Below are positions 17,212 to 27,183 of a stretch of DNA of 64,000 nucleotides, piece by piece. Made by a program: the position numbers and the translations under genes. The notes beneath the pieces are model-generated. The model did no database searches. It saw nothing but the letters and a program-made list of their open reading frames with translations, and was not told the origin of the DNA. The stretch's first letter is position 1, and each line of letters starts with the position of its first letter. This DNA is from Nematocida ironsii (Eukaryota; Microsporidia): assembly GCA_001642415.1 (NCBI GenBank), contig LTDK01000180.1, positions 43,230 through 107,229 on the forward strand, read 5' to 3'.

Positions 17212-18768
17212 TTATGCATAGAGTCTATCTAATTTTTCTTCATACTTTTTTATTACTTGATTAATCATTTTATTATTTTCTGATACTTTCTTAGTATACA
17301 TATCGTAGTTTGTTGGTGGATACTTTGAGTCGTCTGGTATAATACTATATGAAATATTATATAAACTATTCTTTTTTTTATAGCACAAGTCGCTTTCAAT
17401 GGATAATAAGGAAATAATATTTTTAATTAAAAATATTTTCTTGTCGTCTGCATGCCGGTATTTGTCCAATTGAAGCATTTTAGATAGATTATTGGCTATA
17501 TCAGGGGTTCTTTTCTGGGGCTTTACAGAATTAAATAATAGTTTCTCTATATCTTTTTTTAGATCATTAATATAACCCGAAATTAGCTCTGCTGCATTTA
17601 GATAGTTCTGCACGCACATAGAAAATTCAACTTCTATTTGAGTCAATTGGCTAGTGTCAAAGTTGTATGAATTGACTACTTTCACCTGCTTAAGTGCTTT
17701 CATCGCACATTCATATGTCATGCGGAAGTTTGTTCGTAAGGCTTCTTTTTTCTCTGGTTTTATATCTAAGAAGTTTATTTCTTTTAAAAACGATGGGATA
17801 AGATTAAGAATCTGTGTACACGCTGAGTAAATAATAGCCTTTTTGGACTTAACATCTGAGACACTAGATAGGAATTTTCTGGGTGATGTTAGTGTATGTT
17901 TAAATATATCTTGGATACGCTCCTTTTTACTCATTTTTTTATTCGACTTATTCAACTTAATTCTTCTGGCTTTTTTGTACCCTTCCATTTTGTTAAAAGC
18001 ATGTCTTTCAAACTGCAGTATTTTTTGTATATATAATATATCCAATATTCTATTCACTCTAATAAAGTTTACTATGTTCAAAAGATTGAACCCATATGCC
18101 AAACTACTAACGTATTCTTTATACTCCACAGGCCCACACAAAACACTCTCTAGCACTTTTATTACATTGTTCAGTTGTTGCTCAATTAATATTGAATCCT
18201 CGATTTCATTAATAATTATTTTGCTTATATCCCCCCTAGTGACGCTAATTTTATTATATGGAAAATTAGAATCTGTCCTCTCTCCTTTGATTCGGCTCAT
18301 TTCATTTAAAATAACATGCTTAGAATTTAACGAAACAGTGCCAATGATAGCAAACCCATAGGATCTAATTTTTCTTGTATGAGGAGGTGTATCAATATAA
18401 ACATCGCCTGTTTCGTTTATTTTAGAGAAATTACTTATTACTTTTACAGTTTCCAGTATTTTCTCTAGCTTCTTATAAATCTTTTGCAATTCTGGGGTTG
18501 ATTGAGTGTAGTCATGTAATTCAAACAGCTTTCTATACATATCCGCATTTTGGAAAATGGCCTTTTCTGGTAGATCAAGCGACATATCTACCCAAATTGT
18601 TGTCGGGTTGTTAATGACACTGTTAATGGCATTGTTAATGCCTATCTGTGGAGCAATACTTGCTGGAGTACAGGTTGTGTTTATATGACGTGGCATTAAA
18701 CCACACATAACTTGGGATACCCCAAATACAAGAAAGGTTAAAGCATGTATTTTTTTAATGAATCTCAT
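17212..18768 (-). CDS. Secreted paralogous family 1, member A
   Basis: Function unknown. 518 residues with an N-terminal signal peptide (MRFIKKIHALTFLVFGVSQV, then MCG). It belongs to a four-member tandem family in this window. Conserved blocks: a Y-x-x-LF-x-x-x-x-Y segment near 75-90, K-x-R-(S/A)-(Y/F)-GF near 130, VEYKEY...GFNLLNIVNFIRVNRILDIL near 215-245, IIYSACTQILNLIP near 315-330, and KKVSENNKMI near the C-terminus. It is helical in outlook, with few cysteines after the signal and no transmembrane segment, so export to the host-facing space is plausible. Its C-terminus and 3' flank resemble member D more than B or C. A TATATATA-type box lies about 35 bp before the ATG. Confidence 0.8.
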   Translation of the reverse strand: MRFIKKIHALTFLVFGVSQVMCGLMPRHINTTCTPASIAPQIGINNAINSVINNPTTIWVDMSLDLPEKAIFQNADMYRKLFELHDYTQSTPELQKIYKKLEKILETVKVISNFSKINETGDVYIDTPPHTRKIRSYGFAIIGTVSLNSKHVILNEMSRIKGERTDSNFPYNKISVTRGDISKIIINEIEDSILIEQQLNNVIKVLESVLCGPVEYKEYVSSLAYGFNLLNIVNFIRVNRILDILYIQKILQFERHAFNKMEGYKKARRIKLNKSNKKMSKKERIQDIFKHTLTSPRKFLSSVSDVKSKKAIIYSACTQILNLIPSFLKEINFLDIKPEKKEALRTNFRMTYECAMKALKQVKVVNSYNFDTSQLTQIEVEFSMCVQNYLNAAELISGYINDLKKDIEKLLFNSVKPQKRTPDIANNLSKMLQLDKYRHADDKKIFLIKNIISLLSIESDLCYKKKNSLYNISYSIIPDDSKYPPTNYDMYTKKVSENNKMINQVIKKYEEKLDRLYA

Positions 18769-19382
18769 TAAATTTTAATATTTCCAGCTATATATAATGC
18801 TAAAATCACTCTGATGAGTATATAATTAGTATATAATCCTTCATCAAGAATGAGCTAAAATAAAAACAGAACACCTCAGGTTAAGCAGCACTTCATCTAA
18901 CAATCTACATCCTACTTGACTTTTCTTGTACCGCACATGGTTAATATACTTACCATATTAAGAACAGAAGTAAATAAAAATATATTTAAGAGTATTCATA
19001 TGTAAGTACATTCATTGCATATTATGTAAACCAGCCATGTTTTATTAAAAATAAATATTATTTATGCTTTATATCATTTAACCATTACAAGAAATAAAAT
19101 CTGTTCATTTACAATTACTACATAAATAAAATAAAAATACACTATTTTTATAAATACTTAAAGTAAAGCATTCTAAATATTTCTATAAACTAAGCGGTAT
19201 AAGAAGGTAAAAAACTACATGAATATAATATATGCATATAAATATGCATATGTTGCCTGAAACGCATAGAAAGTACAATAGTATGGAAAAATAAATATGT
19301 AATAAAGAAAGATCTTTACTATATTGTCTATTTGCTACTGAGTGCATAATTGTATATAAATATATTTATTCCTTATGTGTAT
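18769..19382. other. 614 bp gap between family-1 members A and B
   Basis: Promoter of member A (TATATATA near 18789-18797) and downstream flank of member B. It is strongly AT-rich, with no open frame. An ATCACTCTGAT word at 18806-18816 recurs in the opposite orientation upstream of the 964-residue gene (58199-58209). Confidence 0.45.
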
Positions 19383-20927
19383 TTAATTAATCCCTTTTAT
19401 ATTCAGAATATTATTATAATTTTTTAATTTTAATTGATATTCTTTTAATTTTTTATTAATCGCTTTTTTGTTTTTTAATACTCTATCATTGTATGTGGAA
19501 TATGAAATTGATGGGGATCCATTTTTCACTGGCTCGATGCCATTTATTATTTTATGCACACTAGTTTTTTTTGAAGCACACAGCTTTCTTTCACTATCCA
19601 ACAAAGAAACAAGGCTTTTAAGCAGGTTTATCTTTTTTTTATCGTCAGGAATTGTTGCATTTAATCTAAACATAGTAGGAGCTGTATTATTCTTTAAGGG
19701 CGCATACTCATATAGTGCATTTTCGATCTTATTTTTAAGACTACTAATAGAGCTAGACATTAATACTTCTGCATTTAAATATTTAATTATGCACTGTGAG
19801 AAAGCATCTTCTATTTTAACTATTTGGTAAGGATCAAAGCTGTATGAGTCAATTGATTTTATATGCTTAAGTGTTTTTATAGCATATTTATATGCAGTGC
19901 GAAAGCTCTTTAGTATTTTTTTTTGTTTTTTGGAACCTACATTGAACATTTCTACTTGCTCTCTGCATACTGGAATAAGATTAAGAATCTGCAGGCATGT
20001 AGAATGAATTATTATTTTTTTATATTTAATGTCTGAAATGCTAGGCATGAACACTTCTAGGTGTTTTAAGATATATTTAAATACATTTTGGGTCTCTTCT
20101 TTTTCCCCTAGACTTTTATTATCCTTATTCAGTAGAATACCTTTAATCTCTTTGTAGTATTCTATTTAGTCAACTGCATGATTTTCAAATATAAGTGTTT
20201 TTTGCATATGTAATACATCCAGAAGTCTGTTGACTCTAATGGAGTTTATTGTATTTAGCATATTAAAACCAAATGTTAAAGTATTCATATAGCTTTTATA
20301 TTCTACAGATTTACAAAATGCAAGATCGATGCTTTTTAATGTCTGGATTAATTGGGCTTTGAAAAATGTTAATTCTTTGGACTCATTATACAATATTCGA
20401 AGCAAGCTGATTCTTTTGTTGCTAGAGTCTGTATAAGGGAATCTAACATGAGATACTTCATTTTTAATATCTTTCAATTCGGTTAGAATCATATTCTTAG
20501 AGCTCAAATCAAGTGGACCAATTATTATAAATCCATATGGCTTAACAGCACTGTCATAAGGATTTTTAAGATAAGTATTGTTTTTTATGTCTAGCCTAGG
20601 ATTAATACTTGCCTTTTTTGTATTTTCCAGTATTTTCTTTAACTCCACATAATCTTTTTCTATTTTTTTACTTGGAGGTGTATATGCGTACAACTTAAAC
20701 AGCTTTTTATATTCAACTTGTTTTTCAGAGATAGTTTCCTCTGGTAGAATATACGGCGCCTCTGTAACATCTATTCCCCAATTAGAAGGATTGAGAATGT
20801 CTATCTGTGAAATACTGATTGATGGTCTATCGATTGTATTAATGCTGTGAGGTATTAAACCACACATAGCATGAAATGCCCAAATTGCAAGAAAATTTAA
20901 AACAGCTATTTCTTTATAAAACCTCAT
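19383..20927 (-). pseudogene. Secreted paralogous family 1, member B, interrupted by an in-frame stop
   Basis: Two open frames (20166-20927, 253 codons with signal peptide; and 19383-20054) lie in the same reading frame, separated by one TAA at 20166-20168 and 37 further in-frame sense codons that still align with the paralogs. The full span would be about 514 residues, matching members A (518) and C (540). The stop falls where member C has Gln (N-Q-M-D-Y-Y-K), so a single CAA-to-TAA change explains it. No other frameshift or stop is seen, which implies recent loss, a readthrough codon, or an assembly error. The signal peptide (MRFYKEIAVLNFLAIWAFHA) and all family blocks are intact. Confidence 0.85.
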
Positions 20928-21318
20928 TTAATTTTAGTATTACCTACTATATATGTAGAAATTCAATAAATCATTATGACAATTTAGTACTTAATAAAAA
21001 CTTCATTATAAATCACAAATTGCTATGAAAACATAGGTGGGTTAGACAATCCTTCATTTAGTAATCTATAACCCAAAGTAGGAAATAGGCTAATTAAGAG
21101 ATCCATGTAAATTTGTTAGGTGCATTAAAATTTTATTAATTCATATATTTATATAGATTTAAACATTTATATATTATTAGCTCACTTAAAAATCTGTACT
21201 AATGTAATATTATTGGCATCCACTGGTATATATTTCATCATATGTTAAAAACTCAATAATATTTACATAAATCTATATTTTATAATAGGTTTCTTTATTA
21301 GTTGGCTGACTTATGTCT
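20928..21318. other. 391 bp gap between family-1 members B and C
   Basis: AT-rich; holds the member B promoter (CTACATATATAGTAGG read on the minus strand, about 25-40 bp before the ATG) and the 3' flank of member C. No open frame. Confidence 0.45.
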
Positions 21319-22941
21319 TTATAAATCTCTCAATTTTGATCGAAAGTACTTTATTCTATTGTCAAGTAAATTGTTGTTTTTCAATACTTCGCCTGCATAT
21401 GCAATGTATGAAATTGGAGGATTATTTTTTTCTAGTTTTATTGTTTGAACTTTCTCCAATAATGTAATTATGCTAGACTCCTTTTCAGTGCATATTCTTT
21501 CCTCAGAATTCAATAAATAAATAAGATTATTAATCATATCGATTTTCTTTTTATCCGCTGGATAATCTACATTCAATAGAAGCATTTTAGGTGGTGTGTT
21601 TCTGTCAGGAGCTACACCTGCAGATAATGCACTTTCTATTTCTTTTTTTAGATTAGTGAATGAATTAGAAAGTGTTCTTGCAGAATTTAAATATTTCTTT
21701 ACACACTTTGAAAATTGAATTTCTAGTTTAATTATCTCATCATTGTCAAAGCCGTATGAATTAATTGCTTTTAAATACACAAGTGTGTCTATAGCGTGTG
21801 AGTATGTATAGAAGAAGTCTCTTGATAGTTGTTTTTTGACTTTCTGGTTTGCTATATTCAAAGCGTCTATTTGTTTAATACATGCGGGTATGATATTAAT
21901 AATTTGTATACATGTAGAGTAAATAATTATTTTTTTGTATTTAACATCTAAAATACTCGGTAGAAACACTTCTGGGTATCTTAAGGTACAATCAAATATA
22001 TCCTGGGAGAGATCTCTTTCACTCATGTCTTGATTTAATTTAGTGAGCAGAATCTCCCGAGCTTCTTTATAGTAGTCCATCTGATTAATAGCTTCATTTT
22101 CAAATTGTAGTAATTTTTGTATGTTTAATACATCTAGAAGCTCATTCACTCTAATTGCATTTATTATATTCAAAAGATTAAATCCATTTGTTATTATGTT
22201 CATATATTCTTTATACTCTATTGGTGCAGAAAAAATGCTTTCAATACTCTCTATTGCACTGCTTAATTGCTCTTTAATAAATGTGGATTTTTCAGACTCA
22301 TGATATAGTTTTTCACTTATGTCATTTCTATTAATACTAAGAGCATTGTATTTGTGTTCTTGATTTGTTTGTTCACCATCAATATTCCTTAGTTCAGTTA
22401 GCATGATATCCTTAAAGTTTAAACAAACAGGGCCAATAACTCTAAATCCATATGATCTAATTTTTTTAGTGCGATAACAGCTATCCCGATAAACATCATT
22501 TCTCATGTCTATTTCTGTTAGATTGCTTAATGTTTTTGCATTTTTCATTATATCTTTTAACTTACTATAGTCTGCCTCCATTTCTAAGCTTGGAGAAGTA
22601 TAATTATATAATTTAAATAGATTTCTATATTTAGTCTGATTCATATATATAGGTTCTTCTGGTAAGATATAAAGTGTCTTAGTAATATTTGTTTCATATG
22701 CATTTAAAGCGCTTGGAATGTCTACAGGTGGAATCATACTTGTTGTGCTGTAGTTTAGGTTTATATCTGTTGGCATTATCCCACACATAACTTGGCATAT
22801 ACCAAATACAATAAAAATTAAAGCAAGCTCTTCTTTAATAAACCTCACTCGACTTAAGTATTTTGAGGTATATGTATATAACCGAGGCTTCCCGCTTCCT
22901 CGTAAATGTGAACTCCTATTTGTCATAACAAAACTTCGCAT
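21319..22941 (-). CDS. Secreted paralogous family 1, member C; usual start ATG is GTG
   Basis: 540 codons from the first ATG, with all family-1 blocks present (YKEYMNIITNGFNLLNIINAIRVN, IIYSTCIQIINIIP). Relative to members A, B and D, the equivalent of their initiator Met is V32 (codon GTG at 22846-22848), followed by the same signal peptide (RFIKEELALIFIVFGICQVMCG). The 31 codons before it have no counterpart in the paralogs and contain the TATATACATATA that lies in the promoter of the others. Either translation starts at 22941 with an extension that buries the signal peptide, or at the GTG, or the gene is losing function. The body of the frame is intact. Confidence 0.75.
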   Translation of the reverse strand: MRSFVMTNRSSHLRGSGKPRLYTYTSKYLSRVRFIKEELALIFIVFGICQVMCGIMPTDINLNYSTTSMIPPVDIPSALNAYETNITKTLYILPEEPIYMNQTKYRNLFKLYNYTSPSLEMEADYSKLKDIMKNAKTLSNLTEIDMRNDVYRDSCYRTKKIRSYGFRVIGPVCLNFKDIMLTELRNIDGEQTNQEHKYNALSINRNDISEKLYHESEKSTFIKEQLSSAIESIESIFSAPIEYKEYMNIITNGFNLLNIINAIRVNELLDVLNIQKLLQFENEAINQMDYYKEAREILLTKLNQDMSERDLSQDIFDCTLRYPEVFLPSILDVKYKKIIIYSTCIQIINIIPACIKQIDALNIANQKVKKQLSRDFFYTYSHAIDTLVYLKAINSYGFDNDEIIKLEIQFSKCVKKYLNSARTLSNSFTNLKKEIESALSAGVAPDRNTPPKMLLLNVDYPADKKKIDMINNLIYLLNSEERICTEKESSIITLLEKVQTIKLEKNNPPISYIAYAGEVLKNNNLLDNRIKYFRSKLRDL

Positions 22942-23546
22942 TTATTAATTCCAAAAATTCTTATAGAGTTTTATTCCTATCATTTGATTTGACGCCCTAA
23001 TTCAGATCCTAATGATGCACATTACATAGATTATTGTCGTACCAATTATTCTATTACTCTACATGAGACAATTTCATCACCAAAAACACTCATGATTACC
23101 GAGTCCCCACAGATACCCCAAATACAACTTTAACAAATCAAACTGACATTTCATTAATTAATAAATTATCTTTCATACAATTATTGTTTTTAGTGAATAT
23201 ATTCCATGTATGTCTATTTACTAGTGTATATCCATTAGTATTTGTATCTATTATTGTATTTCTCTATTTTTCTTATATTAATGTATTATTGGTTGTTTAT
23301 TTCTATTTCTGTATATTCTATTCGTATTATTTTAAATATAAATAAAATATGTATTCTTTACACTATGCAAATAAATAGAAATACAATATTTATAAAAATA
23401 TAAATATTTAAAATAAATAAACTACAGAAATATACAGAAATTAATAGAATATTATACTAAAGAGTATATTATAGACAAACTAGACTATATTTAAATAAAT
23501 AAATTTATTTTTTAGAAATACTTAAGCCTTTATAGCTTAAACTTCA
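22942..23546. other. 605 bp gap; 3' flank of member D duplicated near member A
   Basis: The part from about 23220 to 23546 matches 16990-17211 behind member A, including the TATACTAAAGAGTATA palindrome (near 23454) and the terminal stretch up to the stop codon. The remainder (22942-23220) is the upstream side of member C and shows no gene. Confidence 0.6.
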
Positions 23547-25304
23547 TTAGATATTGATAGAACCTAATTTTTCTTCATACTCTGCTATTACTTCATCAAT
23601 CATTTTATTGTTTTCTGATACTTTTTTGATATATGTAGAATATGTAATTGGAGCGGGTGGTGTAAATTTCCATGTGGATCCTGCAATTCCATTTAATATA
23701 GTACCTACTGAGTTTCTTTTTTTATAAGACATGTTATATTCTGACTTCAATAAAGAAATAACATTATTAACCAGATCTATTTTTTTCTTATCAGTAAGGC
23801 TTTCTTCATCCAATTTAAATAAACCAGATAGTTCTTCACTTTCTTCAATTATACTTTCATAATCGGTTTCACCACTTTCACCACTTTCGTCGTTTTCAAT
23901 CATTTTAATATCTTCAACACTTGCATAATCTTGATCGGTTAACTTATACATAAATAACTCAGTTTTAATCTCAGATTGAAGATTTTCAATAGAAGAAGCC
24001 AATAATTTTTCTGCGTCTAAATACCTTTTTACACATGATGAGAAAGATCTTTCTACTTCAATTAGTTGCTCATTGTTAAATGCGTATGCATCAACATATT
24101 TTAGGTTATCAAGAGTTTTTAATGCATGTTTATATGCATGGAGGAAATCTTTTTCTATTTGGTCTTTATCATTCGTCTCTAGATTCAAGAACTCTATTTG
24201 ATCACTACATTGTAGAATAAAATTAAGAATCTGCGTGCATGCAGAATAGACAATAGTCTTTTTATATTTAACGTCTTCAACAGTCATACGGAAAACCGCT
24301 GGATATTTTATTGAAATTCGAAATTCACGCCAGGCCTTCTCACTATCGGTCATTTCTTTGCCTATTTCACTCAGACGAGCATCTCTACTCCTTCTGTAGG
24401 AATTCATTGTCATAATAGAATAACTTGAGAACCTCATTAGACTTTGAATAAAGAATGAATCAAAAAGCCTATTCACTCTAATTGAATTTATCATCTTCAA
24501 GAGATTAAATCCGTGTTTTAAATCGTTACAATAGTCTTTGTAGTCTATTGATTCATCAAAAACACGAGAAATACTATCTATGGCAGTTTTTAATTGTTTT
24601 GAAACATGCCACACGTCAGAATATTCTTGTCTAAGTTTTTTGGCTATACGTTCATTATTAAAACTGCCATTTGTATGCTCGAATACTGAGTTTGTTTGAT
24701 TTTTGATGAATTTAGTTTGCTCAGTTAAAATCATATCTGTAAACCTTATATCAATAGGAGCAATAACTATAAGCCCAAATGCTCTATATCTCTTAATAGT
24801 ATAGTTCTCATCACGATAAATTTCATGGTTTATAACATCTGTATCTAGGTCATGAAATTTACTCATTTCTTTTGCATCATTGTATATTTTCTCTATCTTA
24901 TTATACCCAGTCATCACGCTTTCGGATGAAGAAACATAATTCTCGGGTTTAAATAAACTTCTATACTCGTTTTCATGCATTAAAAGTAACCTGGCTGGTG
25001 GAAGAGGTGGATTCTCTGTAACAGCTATTGTTGTACTATCAACAGTACTGCGCACATTTCGCTCGATACTATCAACAGCATTGCGCACATCTATATCTGG
25101 ATCTGGATTATTATTTTCTGGATTATAAGACATATCTGGATTGGGTGGTGCGAATATATGATGGCGGTGGGATGGATGTTTGCATAATTTCATGCCCAAT
25201 GGGCTATAGGCTTTATTTATATTATATGGTATATAAATACACATAAATTGGTGTATATTAAATGCTATAGAAGATATCATAAGTTTTTTGTTTAAAAGTC
25301 TCAT
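23547..25304 (-). CDS. Secreted paralogous family 1, member D
   Basis: 585 residues, function unknown. The N-terminus is a signal-like segment (MRLLNKKLMISSIAFNIHQF, then MC) and the usual blocks follow: IDYKDYCNDLKHGFNLLKMINSIRVN, IVYSACTQILNFIL and KKVSENNKMIDEV. Two insertions distinguish it from its neighbours: an Asn/Pro/Asp-rich stretch after the signal peptide (about residues 50-75) and a strongly acidic Ser/Glu-rich stretch (about 460-495, with ESGESGETDYESII). It is the most upstream member of the array with respect to transcription and the most diverged, except at the C-terminus, where it is closest to member A. TATATATA lies about 25-35 bp before the ATG. Confidence 0.8.
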   Translation of the reverse strand: MRLLNKKLMISSIAFNIHQFMCIYIPYNINKAYSPLGMKLCKHPSHRHHIFAPPNPDMSYNPENNNPDPDIDVRNAVDSIERNVRSTVDSTTIAVTENPPLPPARLLLMHENEYRSLFKPENYVSSSESVMTGYNKIEKIYNDAKEMSKFHDLDTDVINHEIYRDENYTIKRYRAFGLIVIAPIDIRFTDMILTEQTKFIKNQTNSVFEHTNGSFNNERIAKKLRQEYSDVWHVSKQLKTAIDSISRVFDESIDYKDYCNDLKHGFNLLKMINSIRVNRLFDSFFIQSLMRFSSYSIMTMNSYRRSRDARLSEIGKEMTDSEKAWREFRISIKYPAVFRMTVEDVKYKKTIVYSACTQILNFILQCSDQIEFLNLETNDKDQIEKDFLHAYKHALKTLDNLKYVDAYAFNNEQLIEVERSFSSCVKRYLDAEKLLASSIENLQSEIKTELFMYKLTDQDYASVEDIKMIENDESGESGETDYESIIEESEELSGLFKLDEESLTDKKKIDLVNNVISLLKSEYNMSYKKRNSVGTILNGIAGSTWKFTPPAPITYSTYIKKVSENNKMIDEVIAEYEEKLGSINI

Positions 25305-25493
25305 ATGCTATTTAGATTAGCAGACGTATATATAGACAAAATCATCAAATCAATTGATATAGACTCTAATATTCCTAGCAAAATTACCAAAAAAGGTATT
25401 ATTCCAATCAAATGGATTGGGCCATAATTAAAAAATTTCTATTTTGAATAGCAGTGAATTATAATAAAAGAAAGAAAACTGAAAAAATATTTA

Positions 25494-27053
25494 ATGGAGT
25501 ACAGTACTACCACATGGAGAATTCATAATATAAAAAAATATACAAAGCGGTCTGCGCTGTTAAAGGTTCTAATAGAGAGCATAGGGCACCAAGACTTTAC
25601 TCTGTCTTTCAAAGATCACAAGCGACTGGCTATTCTAATTACGAAAGAAGAGGAGCTTCCAACTATTATGTTTAGAAATACCGAGCTAGACATTAGAAAG
25701 CAGAAAAAAGAGGAAAGAGATGTAAAAGACATAGTAACTCCACTGAATGGGCTAAGCTATGAAGAACAGTTGAAGAAAAAGGCAAAGGAGTTTTCGGCCT
25801 GTTATTCCTTTTTAGAGTGCACGGAGGATCAGATTGTTTCAATTGCATCGCCTGTCCAGATGGGATATAGAAACAAGTGTGAATTTACATTTGGGGTTAC
25901 GCATGAGGGGAAAGAGATTCTAGGATTCCGGCCTACTAAGTTCTCGTCTGCACCAAATTTAGTGGCTGATCCCAAAGAGTGCGTGTTTAATACACCAGAG
26001 GAGATGCTGGCATTGGTTGAAAAGATAAATCAGTATTTATCAAGCAAATCCGGCCATGTATTTAATAGAGTGACAAAAGAAGGATTTCTACGCCTTTTAC
26101 TGCTTAGAAGGCTTGGTGAGCATTTTATAACTATTTTGCAGGTGAACTGCGAATCAGTAAAGGAGGCAATGGGCAACCCTCTTATAATGGAGTTCATAGA
26201 AATACTACCAGAAGATGTATTTATATCATGCACCACTGGCGTATTTGATGGAATAGCAAGAACTGCTGATATATACCAAGTCAAAGGAACACCAAAGGAG
26301 TATAAAGTAAATGTTGGAGAGTGCGTATTTCAAGTATTCCCGCTTGGGTTCTTCCAAATTAATTCTGGTGTTGCCGAGCTTATGATAAAAACCCTAAAAG
26401 ATAACATACAAACAGACAATATACTAGACATCTGCTGTGGCTCGGGCCTTTTGGGAATTTGCTTAGCCAAAAATACAGAGAAAAAAGTAATTGGCTTAGA
26501 AATATCTGAAGAGTCAATTAATGATGCAAAAAGAAATGCCGAAGAGAATCAAATTAATGCAAAATATTATTGTGGATCAGTAGAGAAAACTCTTCCTTTA
26601 GTACTGGCAAAAATTAAAGGGCAGGCAACCGCAGTAATAGACCCACCCCGATCAGGAATTTCGGATAAAATGACTAAAGCCATTACAAAATACTCAAATA
26701 TTTCTGAAATATTCTATATTAGCTGCTCATACACATCAGTTATAAATAACATTAAGAACATAGCAAAGATATACACTCTTAAAAACGTATACTGTTTTGA
26801 TATGTTCCCATACACAACAGGGATTGAGTGCCTCTTCCACTTTGTGAGAAAAGAGAATCCAGAGGCCCAATCAGAAGTGGTTACAGAAAACCCCCAGGAG
26901 AATACTGCACAAGAAGTAGAATCTGAAAAGGCTCAAGAGCCTTCTCAAGAGGATGCAGTGTCAGAAAAAGTTCAAGAATCTGCACCAGAAACAGAGTCTG
27001 CAAAGCACCAAGAGGTTGCTCCAGAAACTGCATCTGCTAACACTCCTTTATAA
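25494..27053 (+). CDS. TRM2: tRNA (uracil-5-)-methyltransferase, TRM2/TRMT2A-type
   Basis: SAM-dependent enzyme that makes m5U (ribothymidine) in tRNA. Central RNA-binding and catalytic regions are present: GYRNKCEFTFG at 125-135, FPLGFFQINSG near 282-292, SAM motif I DICCGSG at 312-318, DPPRSGI at 383-389, and the catalytic Cys411 in SCSYTS (most relatives have SCN). E445 in GIECLFHF sits at the general-base position, but the HxE pattern is altered. The N-terminal 90 residues may be a degenerate RRM. The C-terminal 65 residues form an acidic, repetitive tail with repeated Q-E, P-E-T and S-E-K units, absent from usual family members. The start is the first ATG. Confidence 0.88.
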   Translation: MEYSTTTWRIHNIKKYTKRSALLKVLIESIGHQDFTLSFKDHKRLAILITKEEELPTIMFRNTELDIRKQKKEERDVKDIVTPLNGLSYEEQLKKKAKEFSACYSFLECTEDQIVSIASPVQMGYRNKCEFTFGVTHEGKEILGFRPTKFSSAPNLVADPKECVFNTPEEMLALVEKINQYLSSKSGHVFNRVTKEGFLRLLLLRRLGEHFITILQVNCESVKEAMGNPLIMEFIEILPEDVFISCTTGVFDGIARTADIYQVKGTPKEYKVNVGECVFQVFPLGFFQINSGVAELMIKTLKDNIQTDNILDICCGSGLLGICLAKNTEKKVIGLEISEESINDAKRNAEENQINAKYYCGSVEKTLPLVLAKIKGQATAVIDPPRSGISDKMTKAITKYSNISEIFYISCSYTSVINNIKNIAKIYTLKNVYCFDMFPYTTGIECLFHFVRKENPEAQSEVVTENPQENTAQEVESEKAQEPSQEDAVSEKVQESAPETESAKHQEVAPETASANTPL

Positions 27054-27183
27054 GTGATGCTGCTAAACAATTTATATACAATCTATAAATAAATAAAAAT
27101 AGAAATAATGCCGAATAATCAAGTAAATTCCTTGTTTTTACTTTCCAGAATATGGATAGTGATTTATTTTATGGCTTATATTC

